Part shown: one piece after another, positions 35,742-43,965 of the stretch
Numbering within the stretch: the first letter of the stretch is position 1
Layout of the letters: each line of letters opens with the position of its first letter
NCBI GenBank assembly: GCA_001898335.1
Contig: MKTS01000008.1
Location: 1-64,000 of the forward strand
Source: Mucilaginibacter sp. 44-25
GTDB lineage: Bacteria > Bacteroidota > Bacteroidia > Sphingobacteriales > Sphingobacteriaceae
Direction: 5' to 3'
Length of the DNA stretch: 64,000 nt
The notes under the pieces: generated by a model
Told to the model about the DNA's origin: nothing
The model's database searches: none
The model's input: the letters and a program-made list of their open reading frames with translations, nothing else
Made by a program: the position numbers and the translations under genes

Positions 35742-37505
35742 TCAATTGGTTTTCTTTTCTAATTCTCCAATACGGGCTGCAAAGTACGTACTTTTTTCCG
35801 GGAATTTCAATATTAATTTTTTATAAGTAGCTATGGCTTTATGGTATAGCATCTGATCGGCATAGATACGTGCCAGGGTTTCTGTCACTACTTCGTTCTG
35901 GTCTTCCGAACTCTTTTTGGCCTTGTTCTCGTTATCAAGCTTATCTGCCGATAGTGGTTTGATCTGCGGGTCGGTTTGTATAAACCGTTCGATAATTACG
36001 TCTTCCTTTTTAGTATGATCAAACTCAACCGGTTCGGGAGTATCTTCGCGCTCAATACCGCTAACAGAAGTAAGGCTAAATATATTTTCGAAATACTGCT
36101 GCTGCAGTTCATCCGCCCGCTTTAAATTATCTAAACCCGCCTCTTTAGCATTACCTGCCTGCATGCGATTAACCGGGGCATAAGGCCTCAGGTTTTCGGC
36201 ATGCTCCTTACGGGTTTTATTTAGCCACCATAAAAAGGTGTAAGGCATTTTATCATCATCGTATCTTGCTACCCGGCCTTCATCTGCCTTGCTTTCGGCA
36301 GTTGGCTGGGCGGTGGCATCAATTTGCTGCGCCTGAGTATCCGCATGCTTTGGCGCGCTTTCTGCCGGTTCGGGTTCCTTACGCTCAGCAGCGTTGTAGC
36401 CGTTTCCGGCCCGTAGTTCATCAAGTTTTTTGTCAAATAATAAATAGTCGCCGCCTACAATACCGCCTAATATGAGTTTTTCTTCTTCTTCCTGTATTTT
36501 CCCCGTTTCAGTATCTGCTTCGGGCTGCGCGTCAGGCTGGTGAAACAATGCCGTAGGTTGTTCGGCATCATCATCATTTTCTACTGTGTCAGGCTCGCTG
36601 AAACGATGTTCGGTAGTTATTTCAGGCTTAAAGTCGTTCTGAGAAGTGGCGACAAAGCCAATATCATCAATGCTTACGATCTCATCGTATACCTCATCCT
36701 CAATAGGCTGGTCGGTTGCTGGTTGCTCAGCCGGCTGCACGGGAGGCACATCGCGCTTAGGGAAGCGTGAGGCGAAACGGTAGCCATTATCTGCCTCCGG
36801 TACATTTTGCTGCTCCTGATGAATGCCAGCAGGCTGCTCAACTTCCGGCGCGGTGGGTATAACAGGCTCCTGTGTTAAAGGCTCTTCAGCATGAGCCATA
36901 ACCTCATGGTTAGTTTGTTCTATATGCGCATCCGCGAGATCCGGGCTTTCTTCAATCGCCGGTATCTCTGTTTTTTCAGCTTCGTTTGGTTGCTCTACCG
37001 GCAGCGCTTCAATTTCAGTTACGCTATCAGTAACATTTTCCTTATCTTCACTGGCAGCGTATAAACGTTCATCTTCCTGACCTGTTACAACAGCACCCGC
37101 CGTTTCATTTACTGTTGGCAGGGGTGCTTCCACCGAAAGGATATCGTTATCTGTTACAACCGTATCAACATATTGTGCTTGTTCCCCGCTATCCTGTACC
37201 GATGGCTCAACATGGTTTTTAGCCACCGGCATAACCAAATCAATAATAGCGCTGCTATCAACCAAAGGCAGCCCGGCGGTGTTATTCACAAATTTATATA
37301 ATATACGAGGGGCAACATAAGTGGCAGCCCTGGCAATTTGCGACTCGCCGGCGACACGGGCAAGCATAGCCTGCAGCAAACCGCTTTGCGGATAATCTTT
37401 CGTCAGCCTTTCAAGGCTTTGCAGGTAGGATGCGCCGTTATCAGCCGGATTAGCCAATAAGTTCCAGAAAATCTCTTTTTGCCGGTTATCTATATATTGA
37501 TCCAC
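35742..37505 (-). CDS. Bacteroidota TPR protein with acidic low-complexity middle
   Basis: A 587-residue protein starting at GTG (37505); the frame upstream reaches the lptE stop without an ATG. The N-terminal helical part (about 1-80, LLANPADNGASYLQSLERL) resembles a TPR-type segment. Residues about 100-400 are rich in Glu, Gln, Pro and Ala and likely disordered. The C-terminal NEVVTETLARIYADQMLYHK and AIATYKKLILKFPEKSTYF are a TPR-like pair. No catalytic motif. The position lptE-this-secG is conserved in the phylum, hinting at an envelope-biogenesis role. Confidence 0.72.
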   Translation of the reverse strand: MDQYIDNRQKEIFWNLLANPADNGASYLQSLERLTKDYPQSGLLQAMLARVAGESQIARAATYVAPRILYKFVNNTAGLPLVDSSAIIDLVMPVAKNHVEPSVQDSGEQAQYVDTVVTDNDILSVEAPLPTVNETAGAVVTGQEDERLYAASEDKENVTDSVTEIEALPVEQPNEAEKTEIPAIEESPDLADAHIEQTNHEVMAHAEEPLTQEPVIPTAPEVEQPAGIHQEQQNVPEADNGYRFASRFPKRDVPPVQPAEQPATDQPIEDEVYDEIVSIDDIGFVATSQNDFKPEITTEHRFSEPDTVENDDDAEQPTALFHQPDAQPEADTETGKIQEEEEKLILGGIVGGDYLLFDKKLDELRAGNGYNAAERKEPEPAESAPKHADTQAQQIDATAQPTAESKADEGRVARYDDDKMPYTFLWWLNKTRKEHAENLRPYAPVNRMQAGNAKEAGLDNLKRADELQQQYFENIFSLTSVSGIEREDTPEPVEFDHTKKEDVIIERFIQTDPQIKPLSADKLDNENKAKKSSEDQNEVVTETLARIYADQMLYHKAIATYKKLILKFPEKSTYFAARIGELEKKTN

Positions 37506-37526
37506 GTTGGTCGGTCTGTTTATTAA

Positions 37527-38054
37527 TTACCAGTTGGCAAACGCCCTGTTAAATATGTCTTCTGTAAGTTGCTTGTTAATATCGGCAATTAAAGCCTGTT
37601 CCTGCGAAGCTATATCACCTTTATAATCAGCATAGCGCGTAAAAGTTTCATCAAAACTAAGCTTTTTATCGGCTTCGTAAGTATATTTTACTTTAACAGA
37701 TATGGTTAAACGGCTGGCTCCCGCAATAGGCGGCGCACCGCCCGTGGTTGCCTGTATAGATACCGGCGCTATGGTATAACTGGTAATAGCGCCACTCATG
37801 GTGGCATTAGCCTCGCCCCTTACAATACTCAGGTTAGTGGTAGTACGTATACGGTTCTTTAATGCCTCGGTGAAAGACTGGCTTAAAGTGGGCACTACCA
37901 GTTGGGCATTGTTCTCGAAAAACTCAATATCAATAGTTTTGAGGCCCGGGGGTATGGAAGCGCCATTTAGCGACAGTTTGTATGAGCATGATGCAAAAAG
38001 CATAACCACTATACCAAGCCCTGCCATAACACCTGCTAATAACTTTTTACTCAT
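37527..38054 (-). CDS. lptE: LptE-like LPS-assembly lipoprotein
   Basis: A 175-residue lipoprotein with lipobox LFASC (Cys23) followed by SYKLSLNGASIPPGLKTIDIEFF, the usual start of the LptE family in Bacteroidota (YxL.G...P...T). A beta-alpha domain continues to NRAFANW. It plugs LptD and delivers LPS to the outer leaflet. It lies between the sigma-54 activator and the TPR protein in the conserved operon. Confidence 0.88.
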   Translation of the reverse strand: MSKKLLAGVMAGLGIVVMLFASCSYKLSLNGASIPPGLKTIDIEFFENNAQLVVPTLSQSFTEALKNRIRTTTNLSIVRGEANATMSGAITSYTIAPVSIQATTGGAPPIAGASRLTISVKVKYTYEADKKLSFDETFTRYADYKGDIASQEQALIADINKQLTEDIFNRAFANW

Positions 38055-38068
38055 GTTAATTGGTCTGT

Positions 38069-39316
38069 TTACAGATCTAATTCCTTTATTTTTCGGTACA
38101 GCGTACGCTCGGATATGCCCAGTTCATTAGCAGCTAATTTACGCTTGCCTTTGTGTTTTTTCAAGGCTTTTCTGATCAGGTCCGATTCTTTTTCAACCAG
38201 TGAAAGCGATTCTTCTACTTCCTCGTGATGGTGTGTGATGTCGAAATCCTTGCCGCCGCTATTTATATTAGAGTTAACGGGCTGCTGTAAAGTAAATTGT
38301 GGTTCGCTGATATTGGCCTGCGGTAATTCAATATCACGGTAAAGCTGCGTAATGGCTTGCGGGTTACCCTGGTAAGCGGGGCTTACACCGCCATGCTCAA
38401 TAATATCGGCAACCAGTTTCTTTAGCTCTATCATGTCGCGCTTCATATCAAACAATACCTTGTATAATATGTCGCGTTCGGAGAAATCTTCCTTAGGCTG
38501 GTTATCCAGGCGCATGGGCAGGTTTGTTCTGCCTGTTTCGTGCGGAATGTAGTTCAGTAAAGTTTGTGCCGTAATAACACGGTCGCGCTCCAGAACAGCC
38601 AACTGCTCGGCCATGTTCTTTAACTGCCTTACATTACCCGGCCAGGAATAATTGGCTAATACCTGCTGGGCATCATCATCCAACTGGATTGGCGGTGTGC
38701 GGTATTTATCTGTAAAATCTGCCGTAAACTTGCGGAACAATAAAAATATATCCTCCTTACGTTCACGCAATGGTGGTATCTTTAAGGGTACGGTATTTAA
38801 ACGATAATAAAGGTCCTCACGAAACTTACCGGCTTTAACCGCCTCATAAACATCAACATTGGTGGCCGCTATTACGCGCACATTGGTTTTTTCTACCTTT
38901 GAGGAGCCCACGCGGATATACTGCCCCGACTCCAGCACGCGCAGTAAACGTGCCTGCGTTCCCAGCGGCATCTCGGCAATCTCATCCAGGAAAATAGTGC
39001 CGCCGTTAACGGTTTCAAAATAGCCCTTACGTTCGCCAACGGCACCCGTATAAGCCCCTTTTTCATGCCCAAAAAGTTCCGAGTCGATCGTCCCCTCGGG
39101 TATGGCGCCGCAGTTTACCGCTATGAACGGCCCATGCTTGCGCGGGCTCATCTGGTGAATGATGTGCGAAAACACTTCCTTACCGCTACCGCTTTCTCCG
39201 GTAATGAGTACCGAAATATCAGTAGGCGCAACCTGGTTGGCAATGTTTATAGCCCGGTTAAGCAACGGCGAGTTGCCGATGATACCGAAGCGTTGTTTAA
39301 TTTCTTGAATATCCAT
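38069..39316 (-). CDS. Sigma-54-interacting AAA+ activator, no receiver domain
   Basis: A 415-residue protein. The AAA+ domain starts almost at the N-terminus (GNSPLLNRAINIANQVAP). Walker A is GESGSGKE, the sigma-54 contact loop is GAYTGA (canonical GAFTGA, with Tyr for Phe), and Walker B is GGTIFLDEIAEMP. A linker follows and then a C-terminal Fis-type helix-turn-helix (LAANELGISERTLYRKIK). No response-regulator domain precedes AAA+, so activity must be set by oligomerisation, concentration or a partner. It is the first of four genes ending with secG. Confidence 0.92.
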   Translation of the reverse strand: MDIQEIKQRFGIIGNSPLLNRAINIANQVAPTDISVLITGESGSGKEVFSHIIHQMSPRKHGPFIAVNCGAIPEGTIDSELFGHEKGAYTGAVGERKGYFETVNGGTIFLDEIAEMPLGTQARLLRVLESGQYIRVGSSKVEKTNVRVIAATNVDVYEAVKAGKFREDLYYRLNTVPLKIPPLRERKEDIFLLFRKFTADFTDKYRTPPIQLDDDAQQVLANYSWPGNVRQLKNMAEQLAVLERDRVITAQTLLNYIPHETGRTNLPMRLDNQPKEDFSERDILYKVLFDMKRDMIELKKLVADIIEHGGVSPAYQGNPQAITQLYRDIELPQANISEPQFTLQQPVNSNINSGGKDFDITHHHEEVEESLSLVEKESDLIRKALKKHKGKRKLAANELGISERTLYRKIKELDL

Positions 39317-39323
39317 ATTTCAT

Positions 39324-39340
39324 AAGAATCAAGAACCAAG
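39324..39340 (+). repeat. Left inverted repeat beside four-helix gene
   Basis: AAGAATCAAGAACCAAG pairs as an inverted repeat with 39736-39752 (16 of 17 matches). A second AAGAATCAAGAA-type copy continues into the end of the four-helix gene (to about 39357). Confidence 0.6.
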
Positions 39341-39342
39341 AG

Positions 39343-39720
39343 TCAAGAATCAAGAAGTGTTTCGGCTTTTAATATTCGTTCACGAAATGAAAAAAGCATT
39401 CGTTGAACTTCAGATAATACCTGTAAACAGTTCTGTAACTTATCTTCTGATCCATAGTGCCTTCGTTCACATATTAGCAATTGTGTTTCAAGCTCAAAGG
39501 AAGATGATATTGCAATCGCTAAAAATTCCGCGAAGTGCTTATTGGTGTTTTTTCCTGAACCTTCTGCTATATTAGATGGTACAGAACAAGAACACCTGTT
39601 AATTTGATCAATTAAGTTATATCGTTCATTAGCCGGCAGGTCTTTACAATACTCAAAAGCTTTATCGGCCAAATCCATCGCTTTTTCCCATACTCTCAAA
39701 TTTTTAAAATTATGTCGCAT
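39343..39720 (-). CDS. Four-helix-bundle protein (S23 / 23S rRNA intervening-sequence type)
   Basis: A 125-residue protein. FKNLRVWEKAMDLADKAFEY, YNLIDQINRCSCSVPSNIAEG and AEFLAIAISSSFELETQLL match the PF05635 pattern (L.VW...., QI.R...S...NIAEG, fl.iA..S..E). The family has a pentameric four-helix fold related to the Avd protein of diversity-generating retroelements; its role is unknown. It sits between miaB and the sigma-54 activator, flanked by inverted repeats, and its last codons (LLDS) are part of the left repeat cluster. Confidence 0.9.
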   Translation of the reverse strand: MRHNFKNLRVWEKAMDLADKAFEYCKDLPANERYNLIDQINRCSCSVPSNIAEGSGKNTNKHFAEFLAIAISSSFELETQLLICERRHYGSEDKLQNCLQVLSEVQRMLFSFRERILKAETLLDS

Positions 39721-39735
39721 GCGGCTCGGCCAGAT

Positions 39736-39752
39736 CTTGTTTCTTGATTCTT
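39736..39752 (-). repeat. Right inverted repeat beside four-helix gene
   Basis: CTTGTTTCTTGATTCTT on plus is the reverse complement of the left repeat except one base. It lies 15 bp upstream of the four-helix ATG and 13 bp after the miaB stop. Confidence 0.6.
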
Positions 39753-39764
39753 GTTTCTTGCCTC

Positions 39765-41219
39765 TTAAATAATCTTCCCTATTAATGTCGCTGTGGTACA
39801 GCGTTCAACCAGTACATTGGCGTATTGGCCGGGCTTGTAGCCTTCTTGTACCGGGAACACCACCATAGCGTTTTTATCGTTACGGCCACAATAGTCCTTG
39901 TCAGACTTTTTGGAGTACCCCTCTATCAGCACCCTTTCCACACGCCCGAGGTGTTGCTGCAAACGCACGTATGAATACTGCTGTTGTTTAGCTACTACCT
40001 GTTTCAAACGCATCGCTTTTATCGGTTCCGGTATGTCATCGGCATACCGCTTGGCTGCCAGTGTACCCGGGCGTTCGCTATACATAAACATATACGCGTA
40101 ATCATACTGTACATAGTCCATCATGGTTAGCGTATCATTATGCTCTTCCTCCGTTTCTGTACAAAAGCCGGTAATAATATCTGTAGATATGGCGCAATCC
40201 GGTATAATGCGACGGATAGCATCCACTCGTTCCATATACCAGGCCCTATCGTACGTACGGTTCATTAACTCCAGTATACGGCTGTTACCGCTTTGTACCG
40301 GCAGGTGTATGTAGTTACAAATGTTATCGTATTTAGCTATGGTGTACAACACCTCATCCGTAATATCTTTGGGGTGAGAGGTTGAGAACCTTACCCGCAG
40401 ATCGGGGTGGATCAATGCCACCATCTCTAACAGATTGGCGAAGTTAACTACGTCAGCAGCCTCACCTAAATCCTCTGCAGACTGCTCACTGCCATCTGCC
40501 AATTGTGAGGCATTCCATTTATACGAATCCACGTTTTGCCCAAGCAGGGTAACTTCGCGGTAACCTTTATCAAACAGGTCCTGGCATTCGGCCACTATAG
40601 AATGCGGGTCGCGGCTGCGTTCGCGGCCGCGGGTAAACGGAACCACACAGAATGAACACATGTTATCGCACCCGCGCATGATAGACACAAAAGCGTTAAT
40701 GCCATTGCTATTCAAACGCACAGGACTAATATCCGCATAGGTTTCTTCACGGCTTAGCAGCACATTTACAGCACGCTGCCCTTCGTCAACCCGGTCAATC
40801 AAATTAGGCAGGTCGCGGTAGGCATCTGGGCCAACCACTACGTCAACCAGTTTTTCTTCTTCTAAAAATTTAGATTTCAGGCGCTCGGCCATACAGCCCA
40901 GTACGCCTACTACCATACCCGGGTTTTTACCTTTGGCGCCGGCAAATTCTTTTAGCCTGTTACGCACACGCGTTTCGGCATTTTCACGTATGGAGCAGGT
41001 GTTTATAAACACCACGTCGGCATTGTTGTAATCGCTGGTGGTTTCAAAACCTTTTTCGGCTAAAATAGAAGCTACTATCTCGCTGTCAGAAAAATTCATG
41101 GCGCAGCCATAGCTCTCAATATATAGCTTACGGCCATTGTTTTTTTCAACCGGCTCTAATACTAAAGCCTCTCCCTGCCTGCTCTCATCGTGCGTTTTAT
41201 CCGGTGTAAGAAATTCCAT
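39765..41219 (-). CDS. miaB: tRNA-2-methylthio-N6-dimethylallyladenosine synthase MiaB
   Basis: A 484-residue radical-SAM methylthiotransferase. The N-terminal UPF0004 domain has cluster Cys in [25 protein letters not shown] and GVLGCMAER. The radical-SAM motif is [11 protein letters not shown] (Cys about 183, 187, 190), and a C-terminal TRAM domain ([20 protein letters not shown]) binds tRNA. It adds the methylthio group to A37. It is the first gene of the conserved series ending in secG; the downstream partner is now separated by the four-helix insertion. Confidence 0.96.
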   Translation of the reverse strand: MEFLTPDKTHDESRQGEALVLEPVEKNNGRKLYIESYGCAMNFSDSEIVASILAEKGFETTSDYNNADVVFINTCSIRENAETRVRNRLKEFAGAKGKNPGMVVGVLGCMAERLKSKFLEEEKLVDVVVGPDAYRDLPNLIDRVDEGQRAVNVLLSREETYADISPVRLNSNGINAFVSIMRGCDNMCSFCVVPFTRGRERSRDPHSIVAECQDLFDKGYREVTLLGQNVDSYKWNASQLADGSEQSAEDLGEAADVVNFANLLEMVALIHPDLRVRFSTSHPKDITDEVLYTIAKYDNICNYIHLPVQSGNSRILELMNRTYDRAWYMERVDAIRRIIPDCAISTDIITGFCTETEEEHNDTLTMMDYVQYDYAYMFMYSERPGTLAAKRYADDIPEPIKAMRLKQVVAKQQQYSYVRLQQHLGRVERVLIEGYSKKSDKDYCGRNDKNAMVVFPVQEGYKPGQYANVLVERCTTATLIGKII

Positions 41220-41348
41220 TTTAAAAACTAAGAATTAGGTTGCAAACCTACATAAAATTTAATTAACAGCGTGACAGTTTGTCAGCATTTAACAATTACC
41301 ACTCTTTGTTGTTGTAAACATACGCTTCACAAATACAAGCTACCTTAT

Positions 41349-43142
41349 ATGGAAACAAATAAGCCGAAACGAAGGTGGCCTCAAGTGCTGCTCATTACCG
41401 GATCCGTAATATTGGTAGTTGGTTGTGTTATCGCTATTTTCATAAATGGTTACCTGGCTTCTAAATTATCGAAGAAGTTACAAGCGGCTGTATTACAGGG
41501 CAGTGACAGTTTATACAGTATTGAACCGGGAAACGTAAAAATCAGTATTCTGCAAGGTAAAGCGACCGTTTACGATATTCAACTGAAACCTAATCTATCG
41601 CTGTATCGTGAAAAGCAAAAGCGAAACGTCCAGGTACCCAATACGCTTTACAGTTTGCAAGTGCAAAGGGTGATCATTACCGGCGTTAAGCTGAGCGACA
41701 TTTATTTTAAAAACGAGCTGAACATTGATAAAATAATGGTTGAACAGCCTGAGATCACCTCCGGCACCTATGCTAACCAACCCGATACCGGGCGAAAAGA
41801 CAAGCGCACCCTTTACCAGAAAATCTCCGGGACTTTCCGCGCTGTAAGTGTGGGTGGGATCATTTTAAGTAACATTCGTTTGAAAAGCACAAATTACACG
41901 GGTAAAAAACCTTTGGTTACTTCATTTAAAGATCTGGACATTATTGGCAATGATCTTTTGATCAGCAAGGACTCTCAGCAGGATACCAGTCGTTTTTTAT
42001 TTTTTAAGGACGTGAATACCACCCTACGGAATTATACCAGCCGGTCTGCCGATGGGCTTTACACCTTTAAGGTAAAGCAAGTAAGCTTAAGCACCCAGCA
42101 TCAAAAGCTCAGCGTTAGTGGCATAGACTTAATGCCGGTACCTTACCCTGAATTTTTCCAAAAGAGCAAAAAAGACCGTTTCAAACTGCACCTGCAAAAC
42201 ATAACACTCCATAATTTCGACATTTCTGCTTACCGGTCAACCCAAATTGTTAGTGTAAATAAAGCGGTAATTGATACCGGCGTAATGGAACTGTATAGCA
42301 ACTACAATGGCACTCCTAAAACCACCGATCGCCTGGTTACTTTTCCCAATTGGGCAGTTAGAAATCTGCTGCCTATGCCTGTTAATGTAGATACGCTTAT
42401 TATTAAACAAATGGCTTTCACCTACGCCGAACGAAATGGCAAGTCGAAGAAATTTGGTTTGTTAAAGTTTACGGATATTAATGGCAGGTTCGGCAACATT
42501 ACCAACCGTAAAAGCCTGCTACAGAAAAACCCCATCTGTACGGCTAATATCAGCAGCTTGTTTTTGGGTAAAGCAAAGTTTAACCTGCATTTCACCTTTA
42601 ACCTTACAGATGCCAATTACAGTTATAGCTATAAGGGCCGCCTTGCACCAGTTAATTTAACTACCGTTAATCCGGTGCTGATGCCATTGGCTATGGTAAA
42701 AATTAACAAGGGGCAATTAACCTCGTTTAATTTTAATGTTAACAGCACACAAAAAACATCAAAAGGCACGGTATCTTTCCTGTACAAGGATCTTAATGTG
42801 GACGTATTAAGGCCCGACTACACCAAAAATACACTCATTTCTACCCTGGCCAATACGTTTGTGCTAAAACATGATAACCCCGACGATGGCAGCAGAACCC
42901 CGCGGCTGGCTAATGTAATTTACATACGCCCGGCCAGTTTCCCTTTCTTTAAAACCATATGGCATGTGTTGCTTAATGGCATTAAAAACTGCGCGGGCAT
43001 TGGCCCAGCCCAAGAGAAAAAGCTGGAAGCCAGCGAGCATATTGCAGACAAAAAGGAGCAGGACAAGCTGCTGAAAAAAGCAAAGGAAGAAAAAGAAAAG
43101 GAGGACAAAAAGTTTAAGGAGAAATTAAAAAAGAAGAATTAG
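41349..43142 (+). CDS. AsmA-like inner-membrane-anchored protein, function unknown
   Basis: A 597-residue protein from the ATG at 41349; a GTG at 41271 would add 26 residues before a normal N-terminus. A signal anchor (VLLITGSVILVVGCVIAIF) is followed by about 500 residues of beta-rich periplasmic sequence (SIEPGNVKISILQGKATVYD, TVNPVLMPLAMVKINKGQL) and a Lys/Glu-rich coiled tail (KAKEEKEKEDKKFKEKLK). The pattern is like AsmA/DUF748-type proteins involved in envelope lipid transport; assignment is tentative. It is divergent from miaB. Confidence 0.62.
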   Translation: METNKPKRRWPQVLLITGSVILVVGCVIAIFINGYLASKLSKKLQAAVLQGSDSLYSIEPGNVKISILQGKATVYDIQLKPNLSLYREKQKRNVQVPNTLYSLQVQRVIITGVKLSDIYFKNELNIDKIMVEQPEITSGTYANQPDTGRKDKRTLYQKISGTFRAVSVGGIILSNIRLKSTNYTGKKPLVTSFKDLDIIGNDLLISKDSQQDTSRFLFFKDVNTTLRNYTSRSADGLYTFKVKQVSLSTQHQKLSVSGIDLMPVPYPEFFQKSKKDRFKLHLQNITLHNFDISAYRSTQIVSVNKAVIDTGVMELYSNYNGTPKTTDRLVTFPNWAVRNLLPMPVNVDTLIIKQMAFTYAERNGKSKKFGLLKFTDINGRFGNITNRKSLLQKNPICTANISSLFLGKAKFNLHFTFNLTDANYSYSYKGRLAPVNLTTVNPVLMPLAMVKINKGQLTSFNFNVNSTQKTSKGTVSFLYKDLNVDVLRPDYTKNTLISTLANTFVLKHDNPDDGSRTPRLANVIYIRPASFPFFKTIWHVLLNGIKNCAGIGPAQEKKLEASEHIADKKEQDKLLKKAKEEKEKEDKKFKEKLKKKN

Positions 43143-43194
43143 CGCGTTTCACTCTTGCTTTTGAAACTATGCTTCAAGATGCTTACCTTAAGCC

Positions 43195-43893
43195 ATGCAA
43201 TTGCTGCGCGCTTACCTAAACGATTTTGTTTCGCTCCTTTTTCCGAGGCTGTGCCCCGCCTGTAATGCCAGCCTGGTAGCAGGCGAAAAGATCATATGCA
43301 CCGATTGCCGCTACAACCTGCCATTTACCAATTTTCAGGAGCAGGCCGATAATATAGTAGCCCGACAGTTTTGGGGTAAATTAAATATTGAAAGCGCGTA
43401 CGCGTTATATTACTTCAACAAAGGCGGCAGGGTGCAAAACCTGGTACATCATTTAAAATATAAGGATATGCCCCAAATTGGTAATGTACTGGGCGAGATA
43501 AGCGGCATGCAATTAAAAAGCCATCCCATAATAGCCCATACCGATTTGGTAATACCCGTGCCCTTGCATAAAAAGCGGTTAAAGGAGCGCGGTTATAATC
43601 AAAGCGCGCACTTTGCAGAAGGTATTGCCAGCGTACTGGGCTGCGGAGTTGAAACCGGAAACCTGGTAAGAAAAGTAGCTACAGAAACGCAAACGCATAA
43701 ATCGCGCTTTGCCAGGTTTAAAAATATGCAGGAAGTTTTTGAAGTGAAGTTTCCCGACCGTCTTGCCGGCAAACACTTATTACTGGTTGATGATATTATT
43801 ACCACCGGCTCAACGCTGGAGGCCTGCGGAGCCGCGCTGTTAAAAATACCTGGGCTAAAATTAAGCATAGCCACCATTGCTTACGCGGAGTAA
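43195..43893 (+). CDS. comF: ComF-family phosphoribosyltransferase-like protein
   Basis: A 232-residue protein. An N-terminal zinc finger (LCPACNASLVAGEKIICTDC) is followed by LVIPVPLHKKRLKERGYNQS and the PRPP-binding loop LLVDDIITTGSTLEAC. ComF-type proteins act in DNA uptake in naturally competent bacteria; elsewhere their role is unclear. It is 52 bp after the AsmA-like gene and convergent with the hybrid kinase. Confidence 0.9.
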   Translation: MQLLRAYLNDFVSLLFPRLCPACNASLVAGEKIICTDCRYNLPFTNFQEQADNIVARQFWGKLNIESAYALYYFNKGGRVQNLVHHLKYKDMPQIGNVLGEISGMQLKSHPIIAHTDLVIPVPLHKKRLKERGYNQSAHFAEGIASVLGCGVETGNLVRKVATETQTHKSRFARFKNMQEVFEVKFPDRLAGKHLLLVDDIITTGSTLEACGAALLKIPGLKLSIATIAYAE

Positions 43894-43904
43894 GGGTTAA
43901 TCTA

Positions 43905-43943
43905 TTAGAGATTGGTTAAGTAATTAAAGCTCCTAATCTCTAA
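43905..43943. terminator. Possible weak bidirectional hairpin
   Basis: TTAGAGATT (43905-43913) and AATCTCTAA (43935-43943) form a 9-bp inverted repeat with a 21-nt loop in the 72-bp gap between convergent comF and the hybrid kinase. No T-tract is present, so termination is uncertain. Confidence 0.3.
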
Positions 43944-43965
43944 TCACAAATCTTTGATCAACTAA

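Larger units (their letters stand above)
39324..39752. mobile_element. Candidate inserted element carrying four-helix-bundle gene
   Basis: A 429-bp segment bounded by 17-bp near-perfect inverted repeats contains exactly one gene, and it splits the otherwise conserved order miaB - sigma-54 activator. No transposase is present, so mobilisation, if real, would be in trans. Four-helix-bundle (S23) genes are known to occur as insertions, for example within 23S rRNA intervening sequences. Mobility is inference. Confidence 0.4.
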
